In this document: positions 38,112-48,545 of the stretch, in pieces | How the letters are laid out: the number at the start of each line of letters is the position of its first letter | Numbering within the stretch: position 1 is the first letter of the stretch | Source of the DNA: Lucifuga dentata | Lineage: Eukaryota > Chordata > Actinopteri > Ophidiiformes > Bythitidae | Assembly (NCBI GenBank): GCA_014773175.1 | Contig: VXCM01000265.1 | Span: 223,501-287,500 of the forward strand | Direction of reading: 5' to 3' | DNA length: 64,000 bases | Program-made: the position numbers and the translations under genes | Notes under the pieces: model-generated | Databases searched by the model: none | What the model saw: only the letters and a program-made list of their open reading frames with translations | Told to the model about the DNA's origin: nothing

Positions 38112-39272
38112 AGGATCAGACCGGTGATTTTGCATGTTTAACCCCAACACACGCTATGTTACTGACAACCATTTTCCAAATCATAAAACAGTATTTTAGC
38201 TTCCCTGTTATTTTTTGCCAAATCCCCATCTTTCAAAATCAAATATTTCAGTGATGCAGGCACCTTAAAAGTGTTTTGCCTGCTAATACGTACGTCCAAA
38301 TATAGAAGGGACTGTTATTTTTAATTTATCAGTAAAAGCAGTTTTCTTCTTGGACTATATTCACTGGCGGAGACATAATTTTTATCCATGTAGCTCCATG
38401 TTGGACCCATTAAAGGACCATACCATCCATTTTGCATGTTTGAGCCTAATATATTCAAGTTTCATATACGTAGTGTTACTGACAATCATTTCCCATAGCA
38501 TACTACTAGAATGGTGAGTTTAAAAAAAATCCCTACTTTCCAATGTATGGTTTCAGTTCATTCTATTAAAATCAACTTGCTGATACTTGAAATGTTCTTG
38601 GGATAGGTAATCCATCATCGCAATCAAAACGTGTATTCAGGTTTTTTCTAAGTTTCATAATTTTAGCATTTAAGTACAATAAAAAGCACGGAGTGAATGT
38701 ATGTCTCCACCAGGGAATATAGTCCCAAAAGAAGACNGTACAATAAAAAGCACGGAGTGAATGTATGTCTCCACCAGGGAATATAGTCCCAAAAGAAGAC
38801 CTGCAGTTATTGGAAAAGTTTAACCACCATAATTTCACAATTATGCATAACTATTAACAGGCGAAACATCGATTTTTAAGGTGGGTGTATCGCTTGAATA
38901 TTTTATTTTGAAAGATTAAGAGATTTTGAAAAATATCAGGAAAGCTGAAATAGTTTTATCCTTTGGGAAATGACTGTCAGTAACATGTATGAAAATTGAA
39001 TATATTAGGCTCAAACATGTAAAATGGCTGTTATGGTCCTTTAAATAAAGTTACTTAGACAAAAACTATTAGTAGACATTGTGATCGCTGTGATGGATCA
39101 CTAATCTCAAGCATGTTTCAAGTCTCTAAAATCAGGTTGATTTTAGTAGCATACTGGAATGAACTGAAACCAATGGCAGGCTGGAAGGCAGGAAATGCTA
39201 AATGCTAAATTCTGGAAAATGACTGTCAGTAACATAACATGTATGCAGGCTGTATATATTGGGCTCAAACAT
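38112..39272 (+). mobile_element. TTAA-type element, copy 4, split by copy 5 and 3'-truncated
   Basis: The left part 38112-38409 begins after TTAA (38108-38111) with AGGATCAGACC. The right part resumes at 39045 after copy 5, and the element stops at about 39272 before its terminal GGTCCT. The rejoined order matches the copy at 62737 on both sides of an internal TTAA, so this is one older element interrupted by a younger one. Confidence 0.8.
38414..39040 (-). mobile_element. TTAA-type inverted-repeat element, copy 5, nested in copy 4
   Basis: Intact AGGACC/GGTCCT ends with exact TTAA at 38410-38413 and 39041-39044, inserted at an internal TTAA of copy 4. Its central module is reversed relative to copy 1 (AGGTAATCCATCATCG here, CGATGATGGATTACCT there). 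A 63-nt duplication around N38737 is an assembly effect. Confidence 0.85.
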
Positions 39273-39978
39273 GAAGAAGAAAAAGATGAAGAAATTTGAC
39301 CACCACTTCATCAACACTTTATACACGAAGGCACCAATATTCCTTAAAAGTGTCATATTATGGTCATATTGCATCTCAAACAGCTCTTAATATAAACCAA
39401 AGGTTCCACAATTTATTGAATCTAATCTGTGGCCTTAGCCCCTTTGTCAGTAAAATAAGGGAAATTGAGAAGCGTAACATTTAGGTTTTGCTTAAATCAT
39501 TTTTCAAGTTAGGCATGTGCATAATATTACTAATAATATAAATGTTTAAGGGCTTTTCATGTGAATAATATACATATTCTGCTCCCTAGTAGGTTAATTG
39601 TTAAATCTGGCAAACACAGCAGCAGATCATCTAGTCAGAGATATGGCAATTAGCTTCAAGAAAATAGAGAATATAAACTTCATGTATGAAGATACACACA
39701 ATTACTAGATGGTTTCCTATTTAGCAAGACTTTGGGGAAGCACATTGACATTTTAGTAGAATTCCTGAGGGAAAAGAATTCAGAGTCTCAACGGTTGATA
39801 AGATCAGTATCTATTGTTAGAAATCCTTTATCAGCAGTCTGTCTGGATTTAATACACTGAGCCAGTATTCCTGAAATATACTATGTTATAGATGCTTTGC
39901 ATGTCAAAACACTCATAATATAAATTAAGAGTTTCATAAATTGCTGAATCTCACGCCTTAGCACCTTTAATAAATAAT

Positions 39979-40145
39979 ATGGTCAAAAGTATGTTGACAT
40001 TCCTTCTAATTAGTGATTGCTGACATGGTTTGTCCCCTATGTTAGAGGGAATATGTGACAAATTAATACAAAGATAATTAAAGCAATCACGTTTAGCAAT
40101 TCTAGCATGATGGAAGTGGACTCTTCCAGGATGACGCTGCCCACC

Positions 40146-40185
<40 letters not shown>

Positions 40186-40510
40186 ATAAAGTTCAAAGGG
40201 TCACAGAATAGTTTGACAAGTGTAAAAATGATGTAAATCATATGCTATGGTCTTCGCAGTCACCAGATCTCAAGCCAATTTAACACTTATGGAAGACTTT
40301 GGACAGACATGTTAGAGAACGCTCTCCACCGCCATCATCAACTTACCAAATGAGAGATGATCTTTTAGAAGTATGCTGTTCCGTCCTCCAGTAGACTGTC
40401 ACAATCTTGTACAATCCATTCCAAAACACGTTTAAGCAGTTCTGGTGGCTTGTTATGGCATAACCTAACTAAGACACCCTGTGTGTTGATTTTCCTTTAA
40501 TATGTCACCA
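39979..40510 (+). pseudogene. Decayed Tc1/mariner transposase fragment
   Basis: Starting near GGTCAAAAGTATGTTGACAT the sequence resembles fish Tc1/mariner elements. From about 40251 it can be read as the transposase C-terminus: SPDLKPI, then a stop at 40281-40283 where the family has the third catalytic acid (PIE), then HLW-, DRHVRERSPPPSS- and YQMRDDLLE-like segments with more stops. A (CA)n run at 40147-40184 splits the left part. It is a dead 3'-biased remnant with no function expected. Confidence 0.75.
40147..40184 (+). repeat. (AC)19 microsatellite
   Basis: Uninterrupted AC repeat lying inside the Tc1/mariner remnant. Confidence 0.92.
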
Positions 40511-41019
40511 TATGTATCACTATCAGGATATGCAGATATGTCAGCAGAAAGAAATTGTAGCACTTGTATATTAGTTCTTACTTTTAATTTTAAATCATGC
40601 ATGGTGATTATAAAAGAATTTCCAGTGAATTCATGAATTTTACTGTTGAAGATTACTTTAGATGACAGCTTTATTGTTTTGCAACTGCATTAACAAAATT
40701 CGAGGGAACCATGATACAAGTGAGTGTTTCTGTGTTTATTTATGGGAAAACTTAATACCAAAATATACTCTTAACCAATTTTCTTACCCTTAAATATTGA
40801 TATCCAGTGTTCTTTGGGGTCCAGTTTGTTTGTTTGTTTTATGTGTGTTAAAATATGGATTCCAAAAAAAAAAAAAAAAAAAAATCTTTTCATCTGGATT
40901 ACTGATAAAATAAATAAAGGCAGAAATCACTGAAATCTTGCAGGTTTTCACAGAAATCAAACAAACCTGCAGCTGTTTGTTTAGGAGCTGAAGCTGGACA
41001 AACCTGCAGATTTTGGGGT

Positions 41020-41430
41020 TCAGGTGTCACTTATGAAGCACTGCGAGGTGACTGGCATAAGAAAGTTTGAAGAAAGTCAGCTATCACGTCACTGTGTGGG
41101 CTGTGACGTCACGAGGGGCCCCTCCCATACGCGGAAAAGCTTCATTTTCTCCTGCTCTCCCTCCCGGAGAGAGAAGAAGAGCAGAGCGCATGGCTTTCTG
41201 TCTGTGCGCTTTACGTCGCTCCGCTCCTGCATGACTGAATGAACGGCTGCTGTGTCTGTGCAATACAAAATTACAGTTATTATTACAGTTTTATATTTTT
41301 TTTTAATTCTTTTACCTTCTGACGTTGTTTGACGTTTTACACCGGAGCTTAGTTGGCGGTGATTCCAGGTAACGTCGCGCCACGGACTTTTCCCGTGAAG
41401 CCTCCTTCCTGCTCGGAGTTGAAGAGAAAT
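41020..41430. promoter_or_regulatory. CpG-rich block with exact CRE, possible upstream promoter
   Basis: This block stands out from the AT-rich intergenic DNA by its GC content and CpGs. It holds an exact palindromic CRE, TGACGTCA, at 41104-41111, a related CACGTCAC just before it, and a splice-donor-like CCAG|GTAACG near 41369. It lies about 3.5 kb before the znf503 start and could be an alternative first exon or promoter of znf503, or the start of a divergent non-coding RNA. There is no coding potential I trust. Confidence 0.35.
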
Positions 41431-41727
41431 CGTTTTTCCGCTTAATGCATGCGTTTTAATGCTTATATTTAATATTCTTCTGTTCAGAATTTATCTTCAT
41501 TTATCTGTGGGGATGGTGAAGATTTTGTGCGCAATTGTGCAAGCACAATCTTTAGGTTTTGGTTTAAATATTGCCTCAAAGTAATTTAAAGAATATGGAT
41601 AGAGATAAAATTAATACCTTTGTAGTGAAATTCTGACTAGTTCTACAGAAGTCTAAACATAATAAAATTAATTATAAATATGAGTAAGTTTTGGATGTTT
41701 GCAAACTACAGGCAAGTTGTTTAATTA

Positions 41728-41751
41728 TATCTATATATATATATATATATA
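41728..41751 (+). repeat. (AT)n microsatellite
   Basis: Alternating AT run in the znf503 upstream region. Confidence 0.85.
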
Positions 41752-41934
41752 TTTATACAAACCTAAATATGAATTTTGCAACAATCTTATAGTAAACCTT
41801 AACACATTTCTTGGCGTGATATAAACAGTGATATTTGTATACAGGGAGTGATTCATAAACATGTCACTGTTATGAAATATATGAGGATATTAAACTTTCT
41901 ATTTAAATATCATGAATTATGGTCACCAAAATGT

Positions 41935-42165
41935 GTTCCCATTTAAGGGGAATGCCGAGTGTTTTGGTGTGTGCTGCAGAAGCTCATTCGTCATCCGGAC
42001 AATAAAGAGGCTTTCTGGCTGACAGAGAAAATTTATGGTTGCCCTTCTTTGCCCTAATAACTCACATATTGTGTCATGGACTGACAGCCCTGCAGAAAAC
42101 AGCAAGCCTGTTATCAATCACACATCTTTGCATATTGTGAGACGTTCCCCTCCTTTTCTGCCAGA
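41935..42165. promoter_or_regulatory. Candidate conserved non-coding element
   Basis: The composition is balanced and non-repetitive, unlike the flanking AT-rich DNA. It has homeodomain-type TTATCAATCACAC, a TTTGCATA octamer-like core near 42127, and CTGACAG MEIS-like words. znf503 is a developmental gene expected to be surrounded by enhancers; conservation itself was not tested. Confidence 0.3.
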
Positions 42166-42589
42166 CTAAAACACTGAAAACACCAGGGGAAAAAAACGAA
42201 GGTTCACTCAGCTTGATTTTTAAAGTTAAGAACGGAACTGATTGGAATTACTGGCCTAATTTGGTGGTGCTGTTTATTATTTTTAACATGGTATGTGTCT
42301 TATGATTTAGGTTTAAAATTTAGATTGCAAGTGTCACGCATAGAGGCAGAATATGGGGCCTGTACATGAATCTTATTTCTAAAAATGGTTTCTAATGCAT
42401 TTGTAACTTTTAGAAATAGCTGAAGCAGATATTTGACTTGTTTTATCAACGCAGTTGCACATTTATTTGATTTGATTTAAAAGAACATCCATCCAAAATT
42501 GAATTTATTTAAAAATCTGAAGTCCAAAAATTGTTTACACCTATAGATCATATAAAATCTATTTTTCGCCCCTGTGACCATCCACTCCA

Positions 42590-42860
42590 GGTTTTCTTGC
42601 TCTCCAAGTTGACCTGTCAAGCAGATTACCACAGAAAGAGATTAATGGCAGAGGCGGGTTGCAATAATAATCGTTTTGTTTGATGTGACAACTTTGATAG
42701 GCGTTGATTTACTTACAAACTGATAGGCTTTTAATTGAGCGCCTCCATCCCGATTGAGATGAAAGGAAAAGCGCACTGAAAAGCTGCCCGATGGCCCCGG
42801 AGCCTCAATACTGATTAGCCATCTCAGCGGTGAAGAGTTCAAGCCTTTTTCTACTTCTTT
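42590..42860. promoter_or_regulatory. Candidate conserved non-coding element
   Basis: The block has mixed composition with a MEIS/TGIF-type CTGTCA at 42614-42619, a GATTAATGG homeodomain-type word near 42640 and TTTTAATTGAGC near 42729. Simple repeats and the AT-rich flanks stop at its edges. It is called on texture and motif clustering only. Confidence 0.3.
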
Positions 42861-43619
42861 TCTCTGCGACCTGACACACCATTTCTCTTCTTTTCTTCCT
42901 CCTGCTCCGCTTCTCTACCTCTTCGAGAAATAAATCATTTTCATTGTATGTAAATAAAATCGAGTTGACATCAATGTAAAATGTCTGGATTTCTTTCTTT
43001 CTTTTTTTTTTTTTTTTTTTTTTTGTCTTTGTTATTGCTGTTGCAGATGACAATGTGCCGGAGGCAGATGACAGGTTTCAACACTAAAGAGCAGATTCGT
43101 TGTGCCAAAATGGACACGATTCTGTTTTCAGAGATCCTGATGTTAAACATTATCATTTTTGAAGGGACTCTAACTCTGATACATTAAAATATTTATTTGT
43201 ACATCGTGGAAATATAAGTTTTCCAATTATTGTTTTTTTCTATTTTCTTTTTCCTTTTTTTTTTCTTGCCTGTGGAGTTTTCCCCAAGATTTCCTGTGAA
43301 CACCGATTTATAGAATAAACACTTCAGCACCTCAACACAAACTGTTAGATTTATAGAAGATGTGACGAGGACTTTTTGCGCGTTAAAGTTTTACTATTTG
43401 TTTTTTGTCACATCTGATGTGTTTGAAGACTAAAAATTAGTTTTTGCTAATAAATAAAGAACTGAAATTCCCCCCCGGATATGAACCCTCGCTTTATCTC
43501 ACCGCCTGATCCTACTTTGGCTCCATGCTCACTAAGTGGACACAGGATTGTCGCTGCATCTAAAAATTAAATCTTAACTCGGCAATGATTTATTTCCCTT
43601 AAAATTTGGTGTCTCATCC

Positions 43620-43790
43620 AGACTACCTCTCTTCCCATTTGTCCTTTTCTCGCAGTCACGCTGGCATGTAATCAGCCACAATAGCTGACATAAATCAAGC
43701 TCTGGATTGACACCGTCTGACAAATAACTGATTGATTGCAGTGGAGCAGAATTGACACTTGACGGAGGGGTGGAGATAGAAATAGAAGGG
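43620..43790. promoter_or_regulatory. Candidate HOX/PBX-type enhancer upstream of znf503
   Basis: About 1.1 kb before the znf503 ATG. It contains TGATTGAT at 43729-43736, which fits the bipartite HOX-PBX consensus TGATTNAT, with ATAAATCA and several TGACA words within 60 bp. nlz genes are known hindbrain genes acting with Hox pathways, which makes the site plausible; binding and conservation are inferred. Confidence 0.35.
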
Positions 43791-44454
43791 CGGTGTATAT
43801 TATACTGAAAACATGTGACATTCACATCCCTCCATCACTACATTGGTCTATTCCTGTCAACGCTTGTCTGTTTGGGGAATTCAAGCCGGGGCGGTTGGTT
43901 TTATGTTTGCCAGTGGAAAAAGTCCCAGTGGAAGAGTGCGTAATACGCGCTCACTTTGCTCGTCTCCGGCGAATTCCACGAAATATGTGTTGGCGTAACG
44001 AAGGAACTCTGAATTATATATTGCAAGATAATCTCTCATGGGTACTTTCTAGTAATTGCTAAAGCAGTGGTGAATTGGTAGGGAAGATGTAGCAATATTA
44101 AGAAAAAACAGTAAAAGAGTGTCATCATCAGCTTTAGTCCAACAATTATTGTGTGTTGTGGATATTTAAGATATTTTATTTATATTTCAGATGAAAACGT
44201 GGGTAAATTCAGTCCTTCAAATGAAAAGGGAAAGGAAGTTCGTCTGTCCTCTAACATACATAACGTGGTGCTTTCCATCCTTCATATCACTCTAAATTAA
44301 TATTTGCTAAAAGGATGTATATAAATGATGTTTATAATTTCAGGAAGGGTTTTTTTCCTCGTATGTAGCATGTTATCCACATATCCTGGCTTGCAGAGAA
44401 CTCGTAGTCCTATATTAAAAAATAGTGCAAGCGTTCACATAAAACCAAACATTA

Positions 44455-44882
44455 AGCTCTGTCTCCTCCCCTGAGCTGTCAAAACAGACCCTTACAAAGA
44501 GGAGAACGTCACATCCCCTTGACCCTCCAATCACCTCAGGGTCCCATTTGATTGGAAGGCGGCAAAGGCTTTAATCTCGGACTAATTCAGCTGCTTTTGA
44601 AGTGAAAATTTCTCGCAGTTCGTTCGTGGGGAGTACAGAGCGCAGACCTGCACACACACGCACACACGGCGCAGCGCTCAAGGTGAAGACGCAGCTCCGG
44701 ATCTGCGATCACCGCGCACGGTCTCATCCAGCAGCCGCGCCTCGCTCCTTTACCACCAGGATTACACGGTATTGAATCATTTTTTACGCTTTTTTTCCGT
44801 CAGAGAGAGGCTCGACGCTTTTTGCGATCGTCTTGATGAATCTGACGAAAGCATTGCCGTTTAACTTTCTGAGTATTGGGAC
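44455..44882 (+). promoter_or_regulatory. znf503: znf503 promoter and 5' UTR region
   Basis: This GC-richer, CpG-containing block sits directly upstream of the start codon. It holds a CCAAT box at 44527-44531 and an inverted one (ATTGG) at 44551-44555, 20 bp apart, followed by a CpG-rich stretch at about 44640-44760 likely to be transcribed leader. No TATA box is convincing; the transcription start cannot be fixed from sequence. Placement is inference from position and composition. Confidence 0.6.
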
Positions 44883-46937
44883 ATGATCACATCGCCCTCG
44901 GTGTCTGCCCTGAAAAATCGTGATCTTCGTGCAGCAGCCTGGGAAAGCAGAAGCTCTCGGAATAGCAGCTCAGTGAGCATCAACAAGCCTTTTCTCCACT
45001 CCGCACCTCCGTCTGATCCACTACGGCAAGCAAACCGACTTCCCATCAAGGTTCTGAAAATGCTTACCGCAAGATCTGGACACATTTTGCACCCAGAGTA
45101 TCTACAGCCTTTGCCTTCTACCCCGGTTAGTCCCATCGAGGTAAGGAAAACATTTCGAATACTTTCCGTAGGTAAAATAGAAGCGTTTTTAGTTGAAGCT
45201 TTCTCGGGGAACTGCGTTTTGGGTGCTATTACGCCCAAATATGTCGTGTCCTATTGTAATAACTACTGTTAAAAATTACATGGTGCAGTGTAAAACATGC
45301 TATTTGTTATTAATAATCGAAACGATTGTAGTTTTCTTCACGGGTGAGCCGTGCGTAACTGTACATAGAATTTTCCATTTGGAAAGGGCAGAGAATATGC
45401 TTTTTGTTGGGATTTCTCTTAATCTAGACCAGTCTAGACTATGATAATAATTCAGACACAGCCTTGTCCGTTTTGATAGAATTTATCAACAGCTATTTTC
45501 ATTTTCTTGCAGTTAGATGCCAAGAAAAGTCCGCTGGCACTGCTGGCGCAGACCTGCTCTCAGATCGGCAAACCGGACCCACCGCCCTCCTCCAAATTAT
45601 CCTCCGTTACATCAAATGGATCTAGTGACAAGGAATCTAAATCCGGTCCTTTAAAACTGAGTGACATCGGTGTGGATGACAAATCTAGCTTCAAACCCTA
45701 TTCTAAGCCTTCAGACAAGAAGGACTCGTCTTCTGGCGTCTCGGGTGGAGAGAAGTCTGGTTTCCGAGTGCCGAGCGCCACCTGCCAGCCGTTCACGCCG
45801 CGGACAGGCAGCCCAAACTCCAGCACGTCTGCTTCCCCCATGCCATCAGAGGGAAAATGTGGGGAAAGGGAGGAAAAGAAAGAGTCTGATTGTAATAAAA
45901 ATGGCACGACGGACGGATCTGGCACCACTAGTCACAGCAGGATAAGTGTGAGTTGTGGTGGAATTAATGTGGAGGTCAATCAACACCAGGAGACTACGCC
46001 TGGCACAAAAACCACCTCCTCCTCGGAGTCATCATCTGTAACTTCTGTATCCTCCGCATCAGTTCTCGGTTCAGGACTTGTGGCACCGGTTTCTCCTTAC
46101 AAACCAGGACAGACAGTTTTCCCTTTGCCTCCTGCTGGTATGACATACCCGGGTAGTTTGGCTGGGGCCTATGCTGGGTACCCTCAACATTTCCTGCCTC
46201 ACGGAGGGAGCTTGGTTAACGCACAGTTGGCGAGTTCTCTGGGCTGCAGTAAAGCGGGATCCAGCCCCTTGGCTGGGGCTTCTCCACCCTCCATCATGTC
46301 AGCCAGCCTGTGCAGAGACCCTTACTGCCTCAGTTACCATTGTGCCAGTCACTTAACGGGCGCAGCCGGCGCCTCCTGCACGCACGATGCTGCAGCGGCC
46401 GCTAACGCCCTCAAATCCAGCTACCAACTTATGTACCCAACACACCCCATCCACGGCGTCCATTCCTCGGCGCCATCATTTAGCGGACACCCCCTGTATC
46501 CATACGGTTTCATGCTCCCCAACGACCCTCTCCCCCATGTTTGTAACTGGGTGTCGGCAAATGGACCGTGTGACAAGCGTTTCTCCTCATCGGAAGAGCT
46601 CCTGAATCACCTGAGGACGCACACAGCTTTTACCGGGGCTGAGAAGTTGATATCGGGGTATCCCGGGTCTTCAACGTTAGCCAGCGCTGCCGCGGCGGCC
46701 ATGGCATGCCATATGCACATGCCACCGTCAGGAGCCCCAGGGAGCCCCGGGACTTTGGCCCTAAGGAGCCCGCATCACGCTTTAGGACTCAGCAGCCGCT
46801 ATCACCCGTACTCCAAAAGCCCCCTGCCAACTCCCGGTGCCCCCGTTCCTGTCCCGGCAGCCACCGGCCCGTATTACTCTCCTTATGCACTGTACGGCCA
46901 GAGACTCACCACAGCATCCGCGCTTGGATACCAGTGA
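44883..46937 (+). CDS. znf503: Zinc finger protein 503 (Nlz2), NET-family transcriptional co-repressor
   Basis: Two coding exons: 44883-45140 (86 codons) and 45513-46937 (474 codons plus TGA), joined in phase 0 across a 372-bp intron with GTAAGG donor and TTCTTGCAG acceptor; product 560 residues. The join falls at PIE|LDAKK, the place I recall for the family. Visible in order: an N-terminal block PPSDPLRQANRLP with LHPEYLQPLP (about 42-78); the Sp-like motif SPLALLA (92-98); FKPYS (146-150), the NET-family Groucho/TLE-contact motif; a Ser/Thr-rich linker (about 157-270); VSPYKPGQTVFPLPP (279-293); a Cys-rich CRDPYCLSYHCASH stretch (353-366); one atypical C2H2 finger using C430, C439, H452, H456; and C-terminus YGQRLTTASALGYQ. 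The ending and overall match fit ZNF503 rather than ZNF703. From family knowledge, NET proteins are nuclear repressors acting in hindbrain, eye and limb development, with little evidence for direct DNA binding. The start is the ATG beginning MITSPS. Confidence 0.97.
45141..45512 (+). other. znf503: znf503 intron 1
   Basis: The intron begins GTAAGG directly after the codon for Glu86 and ends in a T-rich tract with TTCTTGCAG before the Leu87 codon. Reading frame 1 stays open for 44 codons into the intron, so an unspliced reading would give a false 129-residue protein. I see no other feature in it. Confidence 0.93.
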
Positions 46938-48545
46938 GGCCAGGGAAAAAAACAAGACTTTGAAAAGTTTATAATACTAAGAATGCAAATATAAAGACTT
47001 TTATATTAACAGCGCTACACTTATGGACGGGATCCGTGGACTTCAACTGTATTTATTTAAATGTCGGCTTAAAGCAGACGATTATAGCTGCAAATGGAAA
47101 AAAATATCTGAGCAACTCAAAGTGCATTATGTTGAAACTGAACTCTATAGGTAAAGCGAAAACACACACATCTTAGAGAAATAATTAACCTATAGGGATC
47201 TTCATTTCGATGTTAATTTGAAATTGCTATGATTGTATTTGTTCTTATTTAATGTCTCATTGAGAAGTAAATAATTTACATGCATGTTTGTTTCTTAAAT
47301 TCCCCAAATTGTCCACATTTTAAATTGCCGTTATTTTTCAGGTGTATACCATGGAAAGAGAATTGGTATTTTTTTGTATGTATTCTGAAGAAACAATAAG
47401 AAACAATTCTGTTCCGTATCTCCGTGTGCCTCATTTTATGAAGTATAAAAATCTTCCACTCTACAATGATCATTTATAATTCAGTTAACATTTTGAAAAA
47501 TTGGCATATTAAATTAATTAGGTTGGTAGAGTAAGAAAACTGTAATTTTCGCAACCTAATAATTTTTGTCTGCACGCTTTTAAAACATCTTTCTTTCTTT
47601 CTTTCTTTCTTTCTATTATTTTATATTATATACCAAATAATTGAAAAGCTTTAAAATTTTACTTTTATCACCATACGTGTTCTAAAGTTTTAATTAAATG
47701 CAATTTGAATGAGAGGGGGAATTGGTGTGTGTGTGTGTGCGCGCGCGCGCGTGCGTGTTTGAATTTTAATAAGTTTTTTTTCTAATTGGTTGATAGGTGG
47801 CGTTTTATTAGAAAGATACATTTGAAAATTTCGAAAAAAAAAATTAAAAGGATAACTCATTTTTCTTGGTCTATAAAATAGCAAAGAGGACCAAAACAAA
47901 ATCACAACAAATTTATTTTGTAACCCCAAGAAAAAGTTACAACAAACTGAATATTTTTCTGGCTTTAGGAATAATGCACTGGAAATTTTAGAAGTGTCTG
48001 AAACCTTGTGTGACTTGAACCTGTTTTTTTTTTTTTTTTTTTTTTTTCTTTAACAAAATTGTAGGCAGAAAGAAAACCTTTGCCTCACATTATGGTGGCA
48101 TTTCAAGAAGGCCATTAACTGAATTACAGAAAAATCAAAATGTACTAAAGGCTGATTTGATGGTACTGATTTGCATTTGATCATCTGATCCACCTGTAAA
48201 TGTAACTCATAAAACACAATTTACTGTAAATTAAAAACTTGATCTTTGTACAGTTTTTCGTGCAATATCAACAACATTGGTTTTGAATTCAACTGAAAAT
48301 AGCAAATAGCGTCCTATAAATAATTTTCATTTTTATGAAGGGAAAGTTTTTCTTTTTCTTGCATATCTGTACAGGAATGAACATTTGCTGGTTACATACA
48401 ATTACAGCTGCTTTTATTTCTGATATTCATATAGTTTATTGTTTTTGGATCCAGAGAAAACTTTGCAAATTAAAATGCATGGTTAAATAATTCAAACCAA
48501 CAGCCATAATTTATTAACTTTACTGTACTGGCAATAAAAAGGACC
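46938..48545 (+). other. znf503: znf503 3' UTR and candidate poly(A) signal
   Basis: AT-rich sequence follows the TGA stop. The clearest polyadenylation hexamer is AATAAA at 48533-48538, giving a 3' UTR of about 1.6 kb; weaker ATTAAA-type hexamers occur earlier (for example near 47508). The tract includes a (TTTC)n run at about 47589-47613, a GT/GC alternating run at 47725-47758 and a long T run near 48023-48047. The 3' end is inferred, not observed. Confidence 0.4.
47725..47758 (+). repeat. (GT)8(GC)7 alternating purine-pyrimidine run
   Basis: About 34 nt of strictly alternating purine-pyrimidine, moving from GT to GC units and back to GTGCGTGT, within the likely znf503 3' UTR. This is a Z-DNA-prone composition. 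Confidence 0.9.

Larger units (their letters stand above)
39273..44454. other. Intergenic region between lrmda and znf503, right part
   Basis: Beyond the listed transposon remnant, CpG-rich block and three candidate regulatory blocks, the rest (39273-39978, 40511-41019, 41431-41934, 42166-42589, 42861-43619, 43791-44454) is AT-rich with long T runs near 43001-43024 and 43225-43265. I see no gene in it. Confidence 0.55.

Noticed and set aside
45193..45444. Open frame running through znf503 intron 1
   Set aside because: It overlaps the exon/intron boundary in another frame and has no family similarity.
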